Counted from the stretch's first letter, positions 1 through 6,582 are shown. The stretch is DNA of 11,376 nt from Patescibacteria group bacterium (GCA_003524745.1 DQGN01000012.1:14890-26265), one strand, 5' to 3'. Translations and numbers: made by a program. Notes: generated from the letters alone by a model not told the origin.

Positions 1-185
1 CCGCTCACATCGGCTGATTTGCCCAATCCATAACTGATCCGACCTTTTTCATCGCCAATCACCACCAAAGCCCGAAACCGGATTCTTTTACCGCCCTTAA
101 CGACCCGCGCTACTCGATTGATCTCTAAAACCCTTTCAATAAATTCTGACCGCTCTTCTGATTGTGCTTTGTGATTTCTTTTCAT
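1..185 (-). CDS. rpsE: Small ribosomal subunit protein uS5 (S5), 3' end cut off by the window
   Basis: uS5 is a 30S protein near the mRNA entry site. It acts with uS4 in decoding accuracy and mRNA unwinding. The window holds 61 complete N-terminal codons and two bases of the next. The visible protein begins [15 protein letters not shown] and continues with the family-typical stretch [19 protein letters not shown], followed by the glycine-rich [17 protein letters not shown] of the double-stranded RNA-binding-like N-terminal domain. The ATG at 183-185 is the natural start. It lies six bases after the rplR stop and has no Shine-Dalgarno sequence, only an A/T-rich leader. The position after rplR is the standard spc-operon order. 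The C-terminal domain is outside the window, so nothing can be said about its integrity. Identity is secure from sequence and context together. Confidence 0.95.
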   Translation of the reverse strand, partial: MKRNHKAQSEERSEFIERVLEINRVARVVKGGKRIRFRALVVIGDEKGRISYGLGKSADVS

Positions 186-191
186 AAAAAT

Positions 192-536
192 TTAAAACTT
201 TAATCCGACGGCTCGGGCTGCTTCAGCCAAAGCTTTGATCTGGCCATGATAAATATATCCGCCCCGATCAAACACTACTTCTTTAATATTCAACTTAAGG
301 GCCGCTTCGGCAACCGTCTTACCTATTGTTTCGGCTAACACCATATTACTTACTGATTTACTGGTTAAGGTAGAGGCCTCTGCAAGGGTTTTATGGGCCA
401 CATCATCAATCAACTGCACCTGTAAGTTGCGTAAACTTTTGTGTACAGCCAAACGCGGCCGCTCTGCCGTTCCTTTAATACTGCTGCGAACTCGCCGATG
501 TCTTTTTGCCCTACTTGTAGTACGAGAATTTTTCAT
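192..536 (-). CDS. rplR: Large ribosomal subunit protein uL18 (L18)
   Basis: uL18 binds 5S rRNA and, with uL5, anchors it to 23S rRNA in the central protuberance. The product is 114 residues, normal for bacterial L18. A strongly basic N-terminus with RAKRHRRVR leads into the family signature GTAERPRLAVHKSLRNLQVQ. The second half contains an AEAALK helix and the FDRGGYIYHGQIKALAEAAR motif close to the C-terminus, typical of the fold. The ATG sits two bases downstream of the rplF stop codon, and the gene ends six bases before rpsE, so translation is probably coupled. No ribosome binding site is visible. The stop is TAA. Assignment is firm. Confidence 0.97.
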   Translation of the reverse strand: MKNSRTTSRAKRHRRVRSSIKGTAERPRLAVHKSLRNLQVQLIDDVAHKTLAEASTLTSKSVSNMVLAETIGKTVAEAALKLNIKEVVFDRGGYIYHGQIKALAEAARAVGLKF

Positions 537-538
537 AA

Positions 539-1087
539 TTAACTAGCGCTAGATTTTACTGCTTTACCTTGTTTGCGACGAATAACCTCTCCACGATATT
601 TAATACCCTTACCTTTATACGGTTCTGGCTTTTTGATCGCTCGGATTTGGGCTGCCATTTCACCAACTTTTTCTTTATCAATACCCGTAACGGTGACTTC
701 GTTCTTTGTGACCTTAATTTCGGTGCCGGGGATGATAGGCAACTTAACTGTATGCGACAGACCGACAAATAACCAGATTTCGGCTGCATGCACTTCGGCT
801 TTGAATCCTACTCCGGTAATCTCTAATATTCTTTCAAATCCGCGAGTCACACCTTGCACCATATTGGCTATTCTAGCCCGGGCTAAGCCATGTAAGGACC
901 GGGTCGTAGGATTAGCTGGTTCGGCATTAATTAATGTGACTGTTTGGTCAGCTTTTTCCAAAGTAATGCCGGCCGGCAAAGGCCAGGCCAGTTCGCCCTT
1001 CTCGCCTTTAACCGTTACTAAATTACCCTCAAGATTTAAGGTAGTTTTATCGGGCAACTGGATAGCTAAACGGCCTATTTTAGACAT
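539..1087 (-). CDS. rplF: Large ribosomal subunit protein uL6 (L6)
   Basis: uL6 binds 23S rRNA next to the sarcin-ricin loop, close to where EF-Tu and EF-G dock. The 182-residue length fits the family. It has the expected two repeated alpha/beta domains: residues 1 to about 80 begin MSKIGRLAIQLPDK, and the second domain carries GVGFKAEVHAAEIWLFVGLSH. The C-terminal rRNA-binding signature KKPEPYKGKGIKYRGEVIRR is intact and followed by a short basic tail. The ATG is four bases after the rpsH stop. There is no Shine-Dalgarno sequence in the 20 bases upstream. A long antisense open frame over most of this gene is a coding shadow and is not annotated. Confidence 0.97.
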   Translation of the reverse strand: MSKIGRLAIQLPDKTTLNLEGNLVTVKGEKGELAWPLPAGITLEKADQTVTLINAEPANPTTRSLHGLARARIANMVQGVTRGFERILEITGVGFKAEVHAAEIWLFVGLSHTVKLPIIPGTEIKVTKNEVTVTGIDKEKVGEMAAQIRAIKKPEPYKGKGIKYRGEVIRRKQGKAVKSSAS

Positions 1088-1091
1088 ATGA

Positions 1092-1490
1092 TTACCAGAT
1101 CTTAAAAATAACTTCTCCGCCTAAGCCCATAGTTTTGGCTTCCTCGGCAGTAATTAACCCTTGGGAGGTCGAAATAACCAGCGTTTCTAACTTGCTCGAA
1201 ATGTACTTGTGTAGCTTGGCTTTATTCATATAAATTCTTTGTCCAGGAGTACTGATCATTTTGATGCCCCTAATAATTGGGGTTTGGCGGTGATATTTGA
1301 GAGTTAATAAAAGATAAGGATGCCCTTCGGTGGGCTTGATGATCTCAAAACCCTCTAACCAGCCTTGGTCGACCAACATCTTAGCTAATGCCTCCTTGAA
1401 CCGAGAGGCTGGCACTTTGGTAGTAGAAAACCGCCTGGCAGAAGCGTTACGAATTCGAGTTAACATATCAGCAATCGGATGTGTATTCAT
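1092..1490 (-). CDS. rpsH: Small ribosomal subunit protein uS8 (S8)
   Basis: uS8 is a primary binder of the 16S rRNA central domain. In E. coli it is also the translational repressor of the spc operon, acting at the rplE start region. The 132 residues match the usual length. The N-terminus MNTHPIADMLTRIRNASARR is the family hallmark. The C-terminal domain has STSQGLITAEEAKTMGLGGE and ends IFKIW, equivalent to the usual GGE...W ending. The gene starts 12 bases after the rpsN stop and ends four bases before rplF. Whether this uS8 regulates its own operon cannot be read from the sequence. The only prominent mRNA structure in the spc part of the window lies between rplN and rplX, not at rplE. Confidence 0.97.
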   Translation of the reverse strand: MNTHPIADMLTRIRNASARRFSTTKVPASRFKEALAKMLVDQGWLEGFEIIKPTEGHPYLLLTLKYHRQTPIIRGIKMISTPGQRIYMNKAKLHKYISSKLETLVISTSQGLITAEEAKTMGLGGEVIFKIW

Positions 1491-1502
1491 AATAGTGATT
1501 GA

Positions 1503-1688
1503 TTACCAAGAAGCCTTCTTAATGCCCGGCAAAAAGCCTTGGCTGGCTAATTCGCGGAAGCAAATCCGACAAATTTTGAAATCACGCATGTAACCATGCC
1601 GGCGACCACAAAGTTTGCAACGATTTACTTGCCGAGTGGAAAACTTCGCTTTCTGTTCGGATTTACGAATAAGTGTGCGTCTTGCCAT
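1503..1688 (-). CDS. rpsN: Small ribosomal subunit protein uS14, zinc-binding short form
   Basis: uS14 sits in the head of the 30S subunit next to uS3 and uS10 and joins late in assembly. This is the short, 61-residue, zinc-binding type (often called type Z), not the roughly 100-residue zinc-free type. The four zinc ligands are visible as C24-x2-C27 and C40-x2-C43, in [21 protein letters not shown]. The C-terminus [13 protein letters not shown] is the typical ending. The gene starts five bases after rplE and has only an A/T-rich upstream sequence. Having the zinc form inside the spc operon is common in Gram-positive and CPR-like lineages. With the zinc-ribbon-bearing uL24 nearby, it adds to the zinc demand of this ribosome. 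Confidence 0.97.
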   Translation of the reverse strand: MARRTLIRKSEQKAKFSTRQVNRCKLCGRRHGYMRDFKICRICFRELASQGFLPGIKKASW

Positions 1689-1693
1689 AATAA

Positions 1694-2227
1694 TTATTCT
1701 TTAAAAGGAAAATGTAATTTAGTTAATAATCGTTTAGCCAACTCATCAGTCGGAGCGGTGGTATGAATGGTCACAGCTAAGCCAAAAGTCTTTTCTATAT
1801 TATCCAGGGTAATCTCTGGGAAAACAATATGCTCCTTGAGGCCCAAAGTGTAATTACCATGCCCATCAAAGCTATCCTGGGGAATGCCCTGAAAATCGCG
1901 CACCCGGGGCAAGGAGACATTGACCAACTTGTCCAAAAAATCAAACATGCGCTGACCGCGTAAGGTAACCTTAACGCCAATGGGCGCTCCTTCCCGCAAT
2001 TTAAATCCGGCGATGGATTTATGGGCTTTGGTAATAACTGGTTTTTGGCCGGTAATTTGCGCTAACTCACCCATAACTTTGGCAATAAAATTCCCGTCCG
2101 ATACAGCCACACCAGCCCCAATATTAATAGAAACCTTGACTAATCTTGGTACTGCTTCAATAGAAGAGAGTTGCAATTCTTTGTGCAATTCTTGGCGCGC
2201 CTGATTGTAGATTTCACGAAATGTCAT
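1694..2227 (-). CDS. rplE: Large ribosomal subunit protein uL5 (L5)
   Basis: uL5 forms the 5S rRNA complex with uL18 and contacts tRNA in the P site and uS13 across the subunit bridge. The product is 177 residues, standard for the family. Recognisable blocks in order are [15 protein letters not shown] near residue 27, the central [20 protein letters not shown], the glycine-rich [14 protein letters not shown], and [20 protein letters not shown] followed by [15 protein letters not shown]. The C-terminal [16 protein letters not shown] is also typical. The ATG is five bases after rplX. In E. coli this start region is the uS8 repressor site. No equivalent compact hairpin was obvious here, but folding was not computed. 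Confidence 0.97.
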   Translation of the reverse strand: MTFREIYNQARQELHKELQLSSIEAVPRLVKVSINIGAGVAVSDGNFIAKVMGELAQITGQKPVITKAHKSIAGFKLREGAPIGVKVTLRGQRMFDFLDKLVNVSLPRVRDFQGIPQDSFDGHGNYTLGLKEHIVFPEITLDNIEKTFGLAVTIHTTAPTDELAKRLLTKLHFPFKE

Positions 2228-2232
2228 ATTTT

Positions 2233-2541
2233 TTAAACTGTACTTTTACATACCCGACAGATTCTTTCTTTATTGCCCGCAGTAGTAGTTTTACTACCTA
2301 ATCTAACTGGTTTATTACAATGACTGCACATAAACATCACTTTGCTGATCGACAAGGGAACAGCTACTTCGGTGATACCCCCTCCGGCAGCCCCGCGCTT
2401 AGGGCGTAAATGTTTTTTGCTAATATTGATGCCGCTGACCTTAACTGTTTGCTGAGTAGGATTTACTGATGTCACCTTGCCCGTTTTCCCGCGGTCACGT
2501 CCTGCAATAACTAAAATAGTGTCGCCTTTTTTAATCTTCAT
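2233..2541 (-). CDS. rplX: Large ribosomal subunit protein uL24 (L24) with a C-terminal four-cysteine zinc ribbon
   Basis: uL24 is an early assembly initiator that binds the 5' domain of 23S rRNA. The 102-residue product opens with the KOW motif (MKIKKGDTILVIAGRDRGKT, residues 1-20), then NISKKHLRPKRGAAGGGI. The C-terminal part carries C72-x2-C75 and C95-x2-C98, with NKPVRLG between them. This matches the zinc-ribbon tail seen in many bacterial uL24 proteins and lost in E. coli. The ATG at 2539-2541 gives the canonical N-terminus, so the start is secure. That ATG is unusual because it lies inside the 3' arm of a perfect 17-base inverted repeat and would be base-paired in the mRNA. No Shine-Dalgarno sequence precedes it, only CGGG directly against the AUG. 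Confidence 0.97.
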   Translation of the reverse strand: MKIKKGDTILVIAGRDRGKTGKVTSVNPTQQTVKVSGINISKKHLRPKRGAAGGGITEVAVPLSISKVMFMCSHCNKPVRLGSKTTTAGNKERICRVCKSTV

Positions 2542-2661
2542 CCCGTTAGAAGCAGGAAACGCCTGTGTTTCCGCTGTTTAATATTATTGATGATAAATCG
2601 ATTATTGAATAATTCATAGATTTCGAAATTTTCATTTATTACGCGCTTCTAACGGGATGAA
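2537..2661 (-). repeat. Perfect 17-base inverted repeat spanning the rplN-rplX gap, with a nested hairpin
   Basis: The plus-strand arm TTCATCCCGTTAGAAGC (2537-2553) is the exact reverse complement of GCTTCTAACGGGATGAA (2645-2661), with a 91-base spacer. In the mRNA the 5' arm starts one base after the rplN stop codon and the 3' arm contains the rplX AUG. Inside the spacer, GGAAAC (2555-2560) and GTTTCC (2567-2572) form a second perfect stem with a six-base loop, one base away from the outer stem. The rest of the spacer is strongly A/T-rich and holds small palindromes, such as ATTTCGAAAT at 2620-2629, and a direct repeat ATTATTGA at 2583 and 2601. It may be a regulatory mRNA structure, an RNA-processing site or a small palindromic mobile element. 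The repeat is certain, the function is not known. Confidence 0.9.
2546..2635 (-). CDS. Candidate 29-codon small ORF between rplN and rplX (uncertain)
   Basis: An ATG at 2633-2635 opens a frame of 29 codons that ends with TAA at 2546-2548. The predicted peptide begins MKISKSMNYSIIDLSSIILN and ends GVSCF. I recognise no family, signal peptide or clear membrane span. Two stop codons stand directly upstream in the same frame, so no longer version exists. The stop codon lies within the 3' arm of the inverted repeat, four bases before the rplX AUG, a spacing like that of the true genes here. A ribosome finishing this frame would open the stem over the rplX start. There is no Shine-Dalgarno sequence, but the ribosomal protein genes here lack one too. 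It may be a chance frame. Confidence 0.22.
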   Translation of the reverse strand: MKISKSMNYSIIDLSSIILNSGNTGVSCF

Positions 2662-2662
2662 T

Positions 2663-3031
2663 TTATAACACCTCTGGAGCTAAAGAAACAATTTTCATAT
2701 AACCGCAATCGCGCAACTCACGGGCCACCGGACCAAAAATCCGAGTACCGCGAGGCGTTTTATCTTTATTAATAATAACCGCTGCATTTTCGTCAAAACT
2801 GATATAAGACCCGTCACGCCGCACTAATTTATGCTTTTGCCGCACGATGACCGCTCTCACAACTTCTTTTTTCTTGACTAACCCTCTGGGGCTAGCTTCC
2901 TTAACCGCGGCAATCACTACATCGCCTACCCCGGCATAGCGCCGCCGAGAACCTCCCAGCACCTTAAAACATCCGATGGATTTGGCACCAGTATTATCAG
3001 CAACTTTTAATTTAGTTCCTTCTTGAATCAT
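2663..3031 (-). CDS. rplN: Large ribosomal subunit protein uL14 (L14)
   Basis: uL14 lies on the subunit interface, forms intersubunit bridges with 16S rRNA and is the docking site for the silencing factor RsfS. The product is 122 residues, exactly the usual length. The N-terminus [20 protein letters not shown] is the family signature. It is followed by [24 protein letters not shown] and a C-terminal [15 protein letters not shown] block ending in SLAPEVL. The ATG is two bases after the rpsQ stop codon. Its own TAA stands one base before the 5' arm of the inverted repeat, so a terminating ribosome would cover that arm. This position is the basis of the coupling hypothesis for rplX. Confidence 0.98.
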   Translation of the reverse strand: MIQEGTKLKVADNTGAKSIGCFKVLGGSRRRYAGVGDVVIAAVKEASPRGLVKKKEVVRAVIVRQKHKLVRRDGSYISFDENAAVIINKDKTPRGTRIFGPVARELRDCGYMKIVSLAPEVL

Positions 3032-3033
3032 TT

Positions 3034-3342
3034 CTAAATTACTTCGTTAATAGTTTGATCGATCGCAGCGATATCGGCATTAACATCTACCATGGAAACA
3101 GGAGATTTAATATCAACAACTACCCAACGCTTTAATTTGCTGATCGGCCGCGTTTCTTCAATGGTCACCCAATCGCCCAACTTGGCCTTGTCGGCAGGAT
3201 TGTGGGCTAAAAAGCGCCGAGTTTTTCGGATCTTTTTATGGTAGAGCGGATGGCTGACGAAGCTATCGACTGATACCACTACCGTCGCCATCATTTGGGC
3301 GCTCACTACCTTGCCGCTTTTTGTTTGCTTGGATTTATTCAT
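3034..3342 (-). CDS. rpsQ: Small ribosomal subunit protein uS17 (S17) with a C-terminal extension
   Basis: uS17 is a primary 16S rRNA binder with an OB fold that helps shape the 5' domain. The core is visible from [19 protein letters not shown] through [19 protein letters not shown] and ends at the family motif [14 protein letters not shown] near residue 79. The total length of 102 exceeds the usual 80-90. The extra 23 or so residues ([20 protein letters not shown] and four more) are not basic and could form a short helix. Its function is unknown. The ATG overlaps the end of rpmC by eight bases, which suggests coupled translation. The stop codon is TAG, one of three in the window. Confidence 0.96.
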   Translation of the reverse strand: MNKSKQTKSGKVVSAQMMATVVVSVDSFVSHPLYHKKIRKTRRFLAHNPADKAKLGDWVTIEETRPISKLKRWVVVDIKSPVSMVDVNADIAAIDQTINEVI

Positions 3343-3544
3343 TGGATAACTTATTAATAATCTCGTGTTCTTGTTGAATAGTGAGAAGTCTGGCTAAATA
3401 TTGCTTGGCTGTTTTCAGCACATGCCAATTTTTAACTCGGTGCATGGCGATCTCTGCCCGCAACTCAACAATCTTGGCCATCACTTCGGCAATTTCTTTG
3501 GTCACTTCGGCGGGTTTAAGTTTTCTTAATTTAGCAATATCCAT
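3335..3544 (-). CDS. rpmC: Large ribosomal subunit protein uL29 (L29)
   Basis: uL29 sits beside uL23 at the exit of the peptide tunnel, where trigger factor and the signal recognition particle dock. I chose the ATG at 3542-3544, giving MDIAKLRKLKPAEVTKEIAE and 69 residues, the normal size. The TTG six codons upstream would overlap rplP by 14 bases and add a non-conserved hexapeptide. With the ATG start the gene begins four bases after the rplP stop, like its neighbours. The protein is a two-helix hairpin. The typical central LR pair (VELRAEIAMHRV) is present, as is KTAKQYLARLLTIQ, matching the usual arginine- and leucine-rich second helix. Its 3' end overlaps rpsQ by eight bases. Confidence 0.93.
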   Translation of the reverse strand: MDIAKLRKLKPAEVTKEIAEVMAKIVELRAEIAMHRVKNWHVLKTAKQYLARLLTIQQEHEIINKLSNE

Positions 3545-3548
3545 ATAA

Positions 3549-3953
3549 TTATCGGCTGACAAATTTAGTTTTAACTGGTAATTTATAACCCGCTAATTTC
3601 ATTGCTTCCCGGGCGGAAGTTTCATTAACTCCGGAAATTTCATAGATAACCGTGCCTGGTTTCACCGTCGCCACATAATGACTGACTGCGCCTTTGCCGC
3701 TCCCCATCCTAACTTCGTTCGGTTTAGCGGTGAGAGCTTGGTGTGGAAAGACGCGAATCCAAATCTTGCCTTCTCTTTTAATAAACCTGACCATCGCGCG
3801 CCGACCGGCTTCTACTTGCCGAGCAGTCACCCAGCCGAGCCCCAAAGATTTGAGCCCGAAATCACCAAAAGCGACGGTGCTGCCACGCGTAGCCTTGCCT
3901 TTCATGCTACCGCGTTGCTGTTTTCTGTATTTAACTTTCTTGGGTATTAACAT
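3549..3953 (-). CDS. rplP: Large ribosomal subunit protein uL16 (L16)
   Basis: uL16 binds 23S and 5S rRNA near the A-site tRNA elbow and is needed for peptidyl-transferase centre maturation. Its 134 residues match the family. Key blocks are [15 protein letters not shown] at the start, [20 protein letters not shown], the highly conserved GKIWIRVFP, and [19 protein letters not shown], which includes the conserved arginine region hydroxylated in some bacteria. The C-terminus [19 protein letters not shown] is canonical. The gene begins two bases after rpsC, with no ribosome binding site. No oddities were noticed. Confidence 0.98.
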   Translation of the reverse strand: MLIPKKVKYRKQQRGSMKGKATRGSTVAFGDFGLKSLGLGWVTARQVEAGRRAMVRFIKREGKIWIRVFPHQALTAKPNEVRMGSGKGAVSHYVATVKPGTVIYEISGVNETSAREAMKLAGYKLPVKTKFVSR

Positions 3954-3955
3954 GG

Positions 3956-4612
3956 TTATTGATTGGTTGGTTTTTTATCTGGTTCAAAATCCTTTTCCCC
4001 GGCCTTGAAAACCCAGACCTTAACCCCGATCACTCCGTAAGTGGTGTGAGCTTCCCTTTGGGCATAATCAATGAAATGACGGAAAGTGTGCAAAGGAATT
4101 TTTCCGTTAACAAATAATTCGGTGCGGGCAATTTCAGCGCCATTCAGGCGACCGGCCACAATAATTTTAATCCCGTCGATTTTGCTGCGTTGAGCAGCTC
4201 CCATAGCTCCTTTGACCGCCCTTCTAAAGGGCAATCTTTTTTCGATTTGCTCAACGATCTGGTTAGCAATAACAGCGGCGTTTGCTTCAGGATCTTTGAT
4301 TTCAATAATATTGATTTTGACATCTCTCTTGATCAACGATTTAATTTGTTTACGTAAATTTTCGATACTCGCCCCGCCGTGCCCAATGATCATGCCCGGA
4401 CGCGCAGCAAAAATACTAACGATAGCATCCTGGCCAAACCGTTCGATCTCAATTTTAGACAAAGATGCTTTGCGCAATTGTTGGTAGATCAATTTACGCA
4501 TTTTTTGATCTTCGACCAAATAGGCCGGATAATTTTTGAGATCAAACCAGCGCGACCGCCATGTGGTGGTATAACCTAACCGATTGCTAATTGGATTTAT
4601 CTTTTGTCCCAT
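3956..4612 (-). CDS. rpsC: Small ribosomal subunit protein uS3 (S3)
   Basis: uS3 lines the mRNA entry tunnel in the 30S head and contributes to helicase activity and initiation. The product is 218 residues. It starts with the signature [14 protein letters not shown]. The KH type-2 RNA-binding domain has its GxxG loop in [20 protein letters not shown] at about residues 71-90. The C-terminal domain carries [20 protein letters not shown] and [17 protein letters not shown], both typical. A short acidic and basic tail ends in KKPTNQ. The ATG lies eight bases after the rplV stop codon, and rplP follows after two bases. The KH loop reads GHGG where many relatives have GKKG or GRKG, a tolerated variation. 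Confidence 0.98.
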   Translation of the reverse strand: MGQKINPISNRLGYTTTWRSRWFDLKNYPAYLVEDQKMRKLIYQQLRKASLSKIEIERFGQDAIVSIFAARPGMIIGHGGASIENLRKQIKSLIKRDVKINIIEIKDPEANAAVIANQIVEQIEKRLPFRRAVKGAMGAAQRSKIDGIKIIVAGRLNGAEIARTELFVNGKIPLHTFRHFIDYAQREAHTTYGVIGVKVWVFKAGEKDFEPDKKPTNQ

Positions 4613-4620
4613 GATGGATA

Positions 4621-5136
4621 TTATTTATTGGTTGTTCTGCTAAATATTCTTCGAGTGGTTGATTTTTTAACTTTCATGTTTTCGCTCTTGCCCGTGGGGC
4701 CAGCTGGTTTGCTTGATTTATCAGACAAGACCTTGGTTTTATCAGGCTGCAGCCCGGCCTTGGAGGCGACTGATTTAGTTAGTGGTTTAGTAATGGTTTG
4801 CTGCGTAGTTTCTTCAATCACTACCTTAATATGGGCTAAGCGCTTTAAGCGGACATCCGCAGAGCCGTGCGAACGAAACCAATAGCGTTTCTGCCGCGGC
4901 CCTTCATCCACGGTCAAGGATTTGATCCGCAAATTATCTGGCTTGAAATTATAATTATTAACAGCATTGCTGACCGCGGAAGCGATCACTTTATACACCA
5001 TCCGACCCGCTTTAGTATTAACATACCGCAAGCTGTCTAAGGCGGCGGCGGCAGGTTGCCGACGTAAATTCTTTAGCCAAGGTTGTACTTTCTTGGGGCT
5101 AATCCGGCTGAATTTTGCAATAGCTGTAATTTCCAT
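4621..5136 (-). CDS. rplV: Large ribosomal subunit protein uL22 (L22) with a long C-terminal tail
   Basis: uL22 reaches from the ribosome surface into the exit tunnel, where its beta-hairpin forms part of the constriction. The core spans residues 1 to about 109: FSRISPKKVQPWLKNLRRQP, then AGRMVYKVIASAVSNAVNNY, the hairpin entry LTVDEGPRQKRYWFRSHGSA and the closing RLAHIKVVIEE. The beta-hairpin is normal in length, so the tunnel part looks unaltered. Residues 110-171 form an extra tail rich in Lys, Ser, Thr and Pro with no recognised fold, making the protein 171 residues against about 110 in E. coli. Such a tail would project at the solvent surface near the exit port. It is in frame with no sign of a frameshift, and the stop is eight bases before rpsC. 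Confidence 0.96.
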   Translation of the reverse strand: MEITAIAKFSRISPKKVQPWLKNLRRQPAAAALDSLRYVNTKAGRMVYKVIASAVSNAVNNYNFKPDNLRIKSLTVDEGPRQKRYWFRSHGSADVRLKRLAHIKVVIEETTQQTITKPLTKSVASKAGLQPDKTKVLSDKSSKPAGPTGKSENMKVKKSTTRRIFSRTTNK

Positions 5137-5145
5137 GATAAAAGA

Positions 5146-5448
5146 TTATTTACTTTCTTCGGTGGTTTTCTTGGCTTGTTCTTTGGCCATCTTACCACCA
5201 TGCCCTCTAAATTTGCGCGTAAAAGAAAATTCTCCTAATTTATGGCCGACCATATTTTCTGCGACAAAGACCGGGACATGCGTTTTACCGTTGTGCACAT
5301 CAAAAGTCATGCCTACCATTTCGGGAGTAATCGCGGAAGATCTGGCCCAGGTTTTAATCGAGCCTTTCTTACCGCTACTCTTCATTTGGTCAATTTTTTT
5401 CTGGAGATTGGGATCAACCCACCAGCCTTTTTTAAGTGATCTAGACAT
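5146..5448 (-). CDS. rpsS: Small ribosomal subunit protein uS19 (S19)
   Basis: uS19 is in the 30S head, forms a complex with uS13 and contacts the A- and P-site tRNA regions and a bridge to the large subunit. Its 100 residues include the standard start [20 protein letters not shown], the central [40 protein letters not shown] and the signature [12 protein letters not shown]. The last 14 residues are a polar tail. The ATG overlaps the TAA of rplB by one base (TAATG), a classic stop-start arrangement for translational reinitiation. No Shine-Dalgarno sequence precedes it. Assignment is secure. Confidence 0.98.
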   Translation of the reverse strand: MSRSLKKGWWVDPNLQKKIDQMKSSGKKGSIKTWARSSAITPEMVGMTFDVHNGKTHVPVFVAENMVGHKLGEFSFTRKFRGHGGKMAKEQAKKTTEESK

Positions 5449-6290
5449 TAGTGCTTTTTCTTGGCTCTCGCCTTAATAATATGTTTATTGCTCTTATTCT
5501 TTTTCCGGGTCTTGTAGCCTTTAGTTGGTTTGCCAGTTGGGGTTTTGGGATGTTTCAAACCAATCGGGCTATTACCTTCTCCACCGCCATGAGGGTGATC
5601 TACTGGATTTTTAGCTTTGCCCCGAACATGCGGCCGTCTACCCATCAACCGATGGCGACCCGCCTTACCGATCCGAATATTATTATGGTCATGATTAGAT
5701 AATACGCCGACGCTGGCAAAACAATTTTCTGGAATGAGGCGAATTTCGCCGGAAGGCAATTTAACTTGGGCGAACCCTTTATCAAACCCCAGGATAGTGG
5801 CGCTAGCGCCAGCCGAGCGGACAATTTGCCCACCGCGTCCGGGCTGCAATTCAATATTAAAGATGGCGATACCAGCAGGAATATTCTTGAGTAACAACCG
5901 GTTGCCGGGTTTGATCTTAGTATTAGTGTTGGTGACTATCTTATCGCCGACCTGCACACCAGCAGGTGCTAAAATATAAACTTTGGCACCATCCAGATAA
6001 TTAACTAAAGCAATGTAAGCCGAGCGATTAGGATCGTATTCGATAGTTTTCACCACCGCCGGAATCCCAAATTTCAATTGCTTCAAATCCACTTCCCGCC
6101 AAGCTCTTTTGCTACCCCCGCCGCGACTCTGGACGGTAATGACCCCGCGCGAATTACGCCCACTATTTCGGCGCATCCCGTGGCTTAAGGATTTGCTGGG
6201 TTTATTCGCCGTCACTACACCAGATCTATCTATGACACTAATCTTACTGCGCCGACCGGCATTATTAGATTTTAGTATTCTAATTGGCAT
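5448..6290 (-). CDS. rplB: Large ribosomal subunit protein uL2 (L2)
   Basis: uL2 is a core 23S rRNA binder required for subunit joining and for peptidyl-transferase activity. I take the ATG at 6288-6290 as the start, giving [20 protein letters not shown] and 280 residues. A TTG eight codons upstream is less likely because it would lengthen the overlap with rplW from 11 to 35 bases and add non-conserved residues. Conserved blocks are [46 protein letters not shown] and the C-terminal [12 protein letters not shown] at residues 228-239. Histidine 232 corresponds to the conserved histidine linked to activity in E. coli (H229). The basic C-terminus with [14 protein letters not shown] is typical of the family. 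Confidence 0.97.
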   Translation of the reverse strand: MPIRILKSNNAGRRSKISVIDRSGVVTANKPSKSLSHGMRRNSGRNSRGVITVQSRGGGSKRAWREVDLKQLKFGIPAVVKTIEYDPNRSAYIALVNYLDGAKVYILAPAGVQVGDKIVTNTNTKIKPGNRLLLKNIPAGIAIFNIELQPGRGGQIVRSAGASATILGFDKGFAQVKLPSGEIRLIPENCFASVGVLSNHDHNNIRIGKAGRHRLMGRRPHVRGKAKNPVDHPHGGGEGNSPIGLKHPKTPTGKPTKGYKTRKKNKSNKHIIKARAKKKH

Positions 6291-6579
6291 GTTCGGTAGT
6301 CTTTCTTTCTTCAAATAATTTAATAGTTTGTCCTGGTAATAAAGTCACGATGGCTTTTTTCCAATCAGCTCTTTTAACCCGCGCCCGACCAACATTTTTC
6401 GGCTTGCCTTTAACGCAAACCATGTTCACGCTGGTAACTTTGACTTTAAATAATTTCTCGATGGCCCGACGCACAGCCCTAGCGTCCGCTCTGGGATCAA
6501 TTCTAAAAGTATACTTACTCGCACTCCCTTGTTGGATGCTTTTTTCTGAAATAACTGGTTGATAGATAATTACGCTCAT
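6280..6579 (-). CDS. rplW: Large ribosomal subunit protein uL23 (L23)
   Basis: uL23 is the main chaperone and targeting-factor dock at the tunnel exit. The 99-residue product begins MSVIIYQPVISEKSIQQGSA, where PVISEKS is the family signature. It has YTFRIDPRADARAVRRAIEK, then LFKVKVTSVNMVCVKGKPK and RADWKKAIVTLLPGQTI. The C-terminal tail ([11 protein letters not shown]) is short. It starts three bases after the rplD stop and overlaps the rplB start by 11 bases. The stop codon is TAG. Identity is secure. Confidence 0.96.
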   Translation of the reverse strand: MSVIIYQPVISEKSIQQGSASKYTFRIDPRADARAVRRAIEKLFKVKVTSVNMVCVKGKPKNVGRARVKRADWKKAIVTLLPGQTIKLFEERKTTEHAN

Positions 6580-6582
6580 GAC

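Noticed and set aside
543..552. Perfect ten-base palindrome CTAGCGCTAG at the 3' end of rplF
   Set aside because: It is mostly explained by the codons for the C-terminal SAS residues, is too short for a hairpin with a loop, and occurs alone.
573..1091. 172-codon plus-strand open frame opposite rplF
   Set aside because: It mirrors the rplF codons, has no recognisable domain, and the minus-strand frame is a clear uL6. It is a coding shadow.
3545..3562. Upstream TTG start for rpmC adding six residues
   Set aside because: It would overlap rplP by 14 bases. The ATG at 3542-3544 gives the usual uL29 length and a short gap like the neighbouring junctions.
6291..6314. Upstream TTG start for rplB adding eight residues
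   Set aside because: It would lengthen the overlap with rplW to 35 bases and add non-conserved residues. The ATG at 6288-6290 gives a typical uL2 start.
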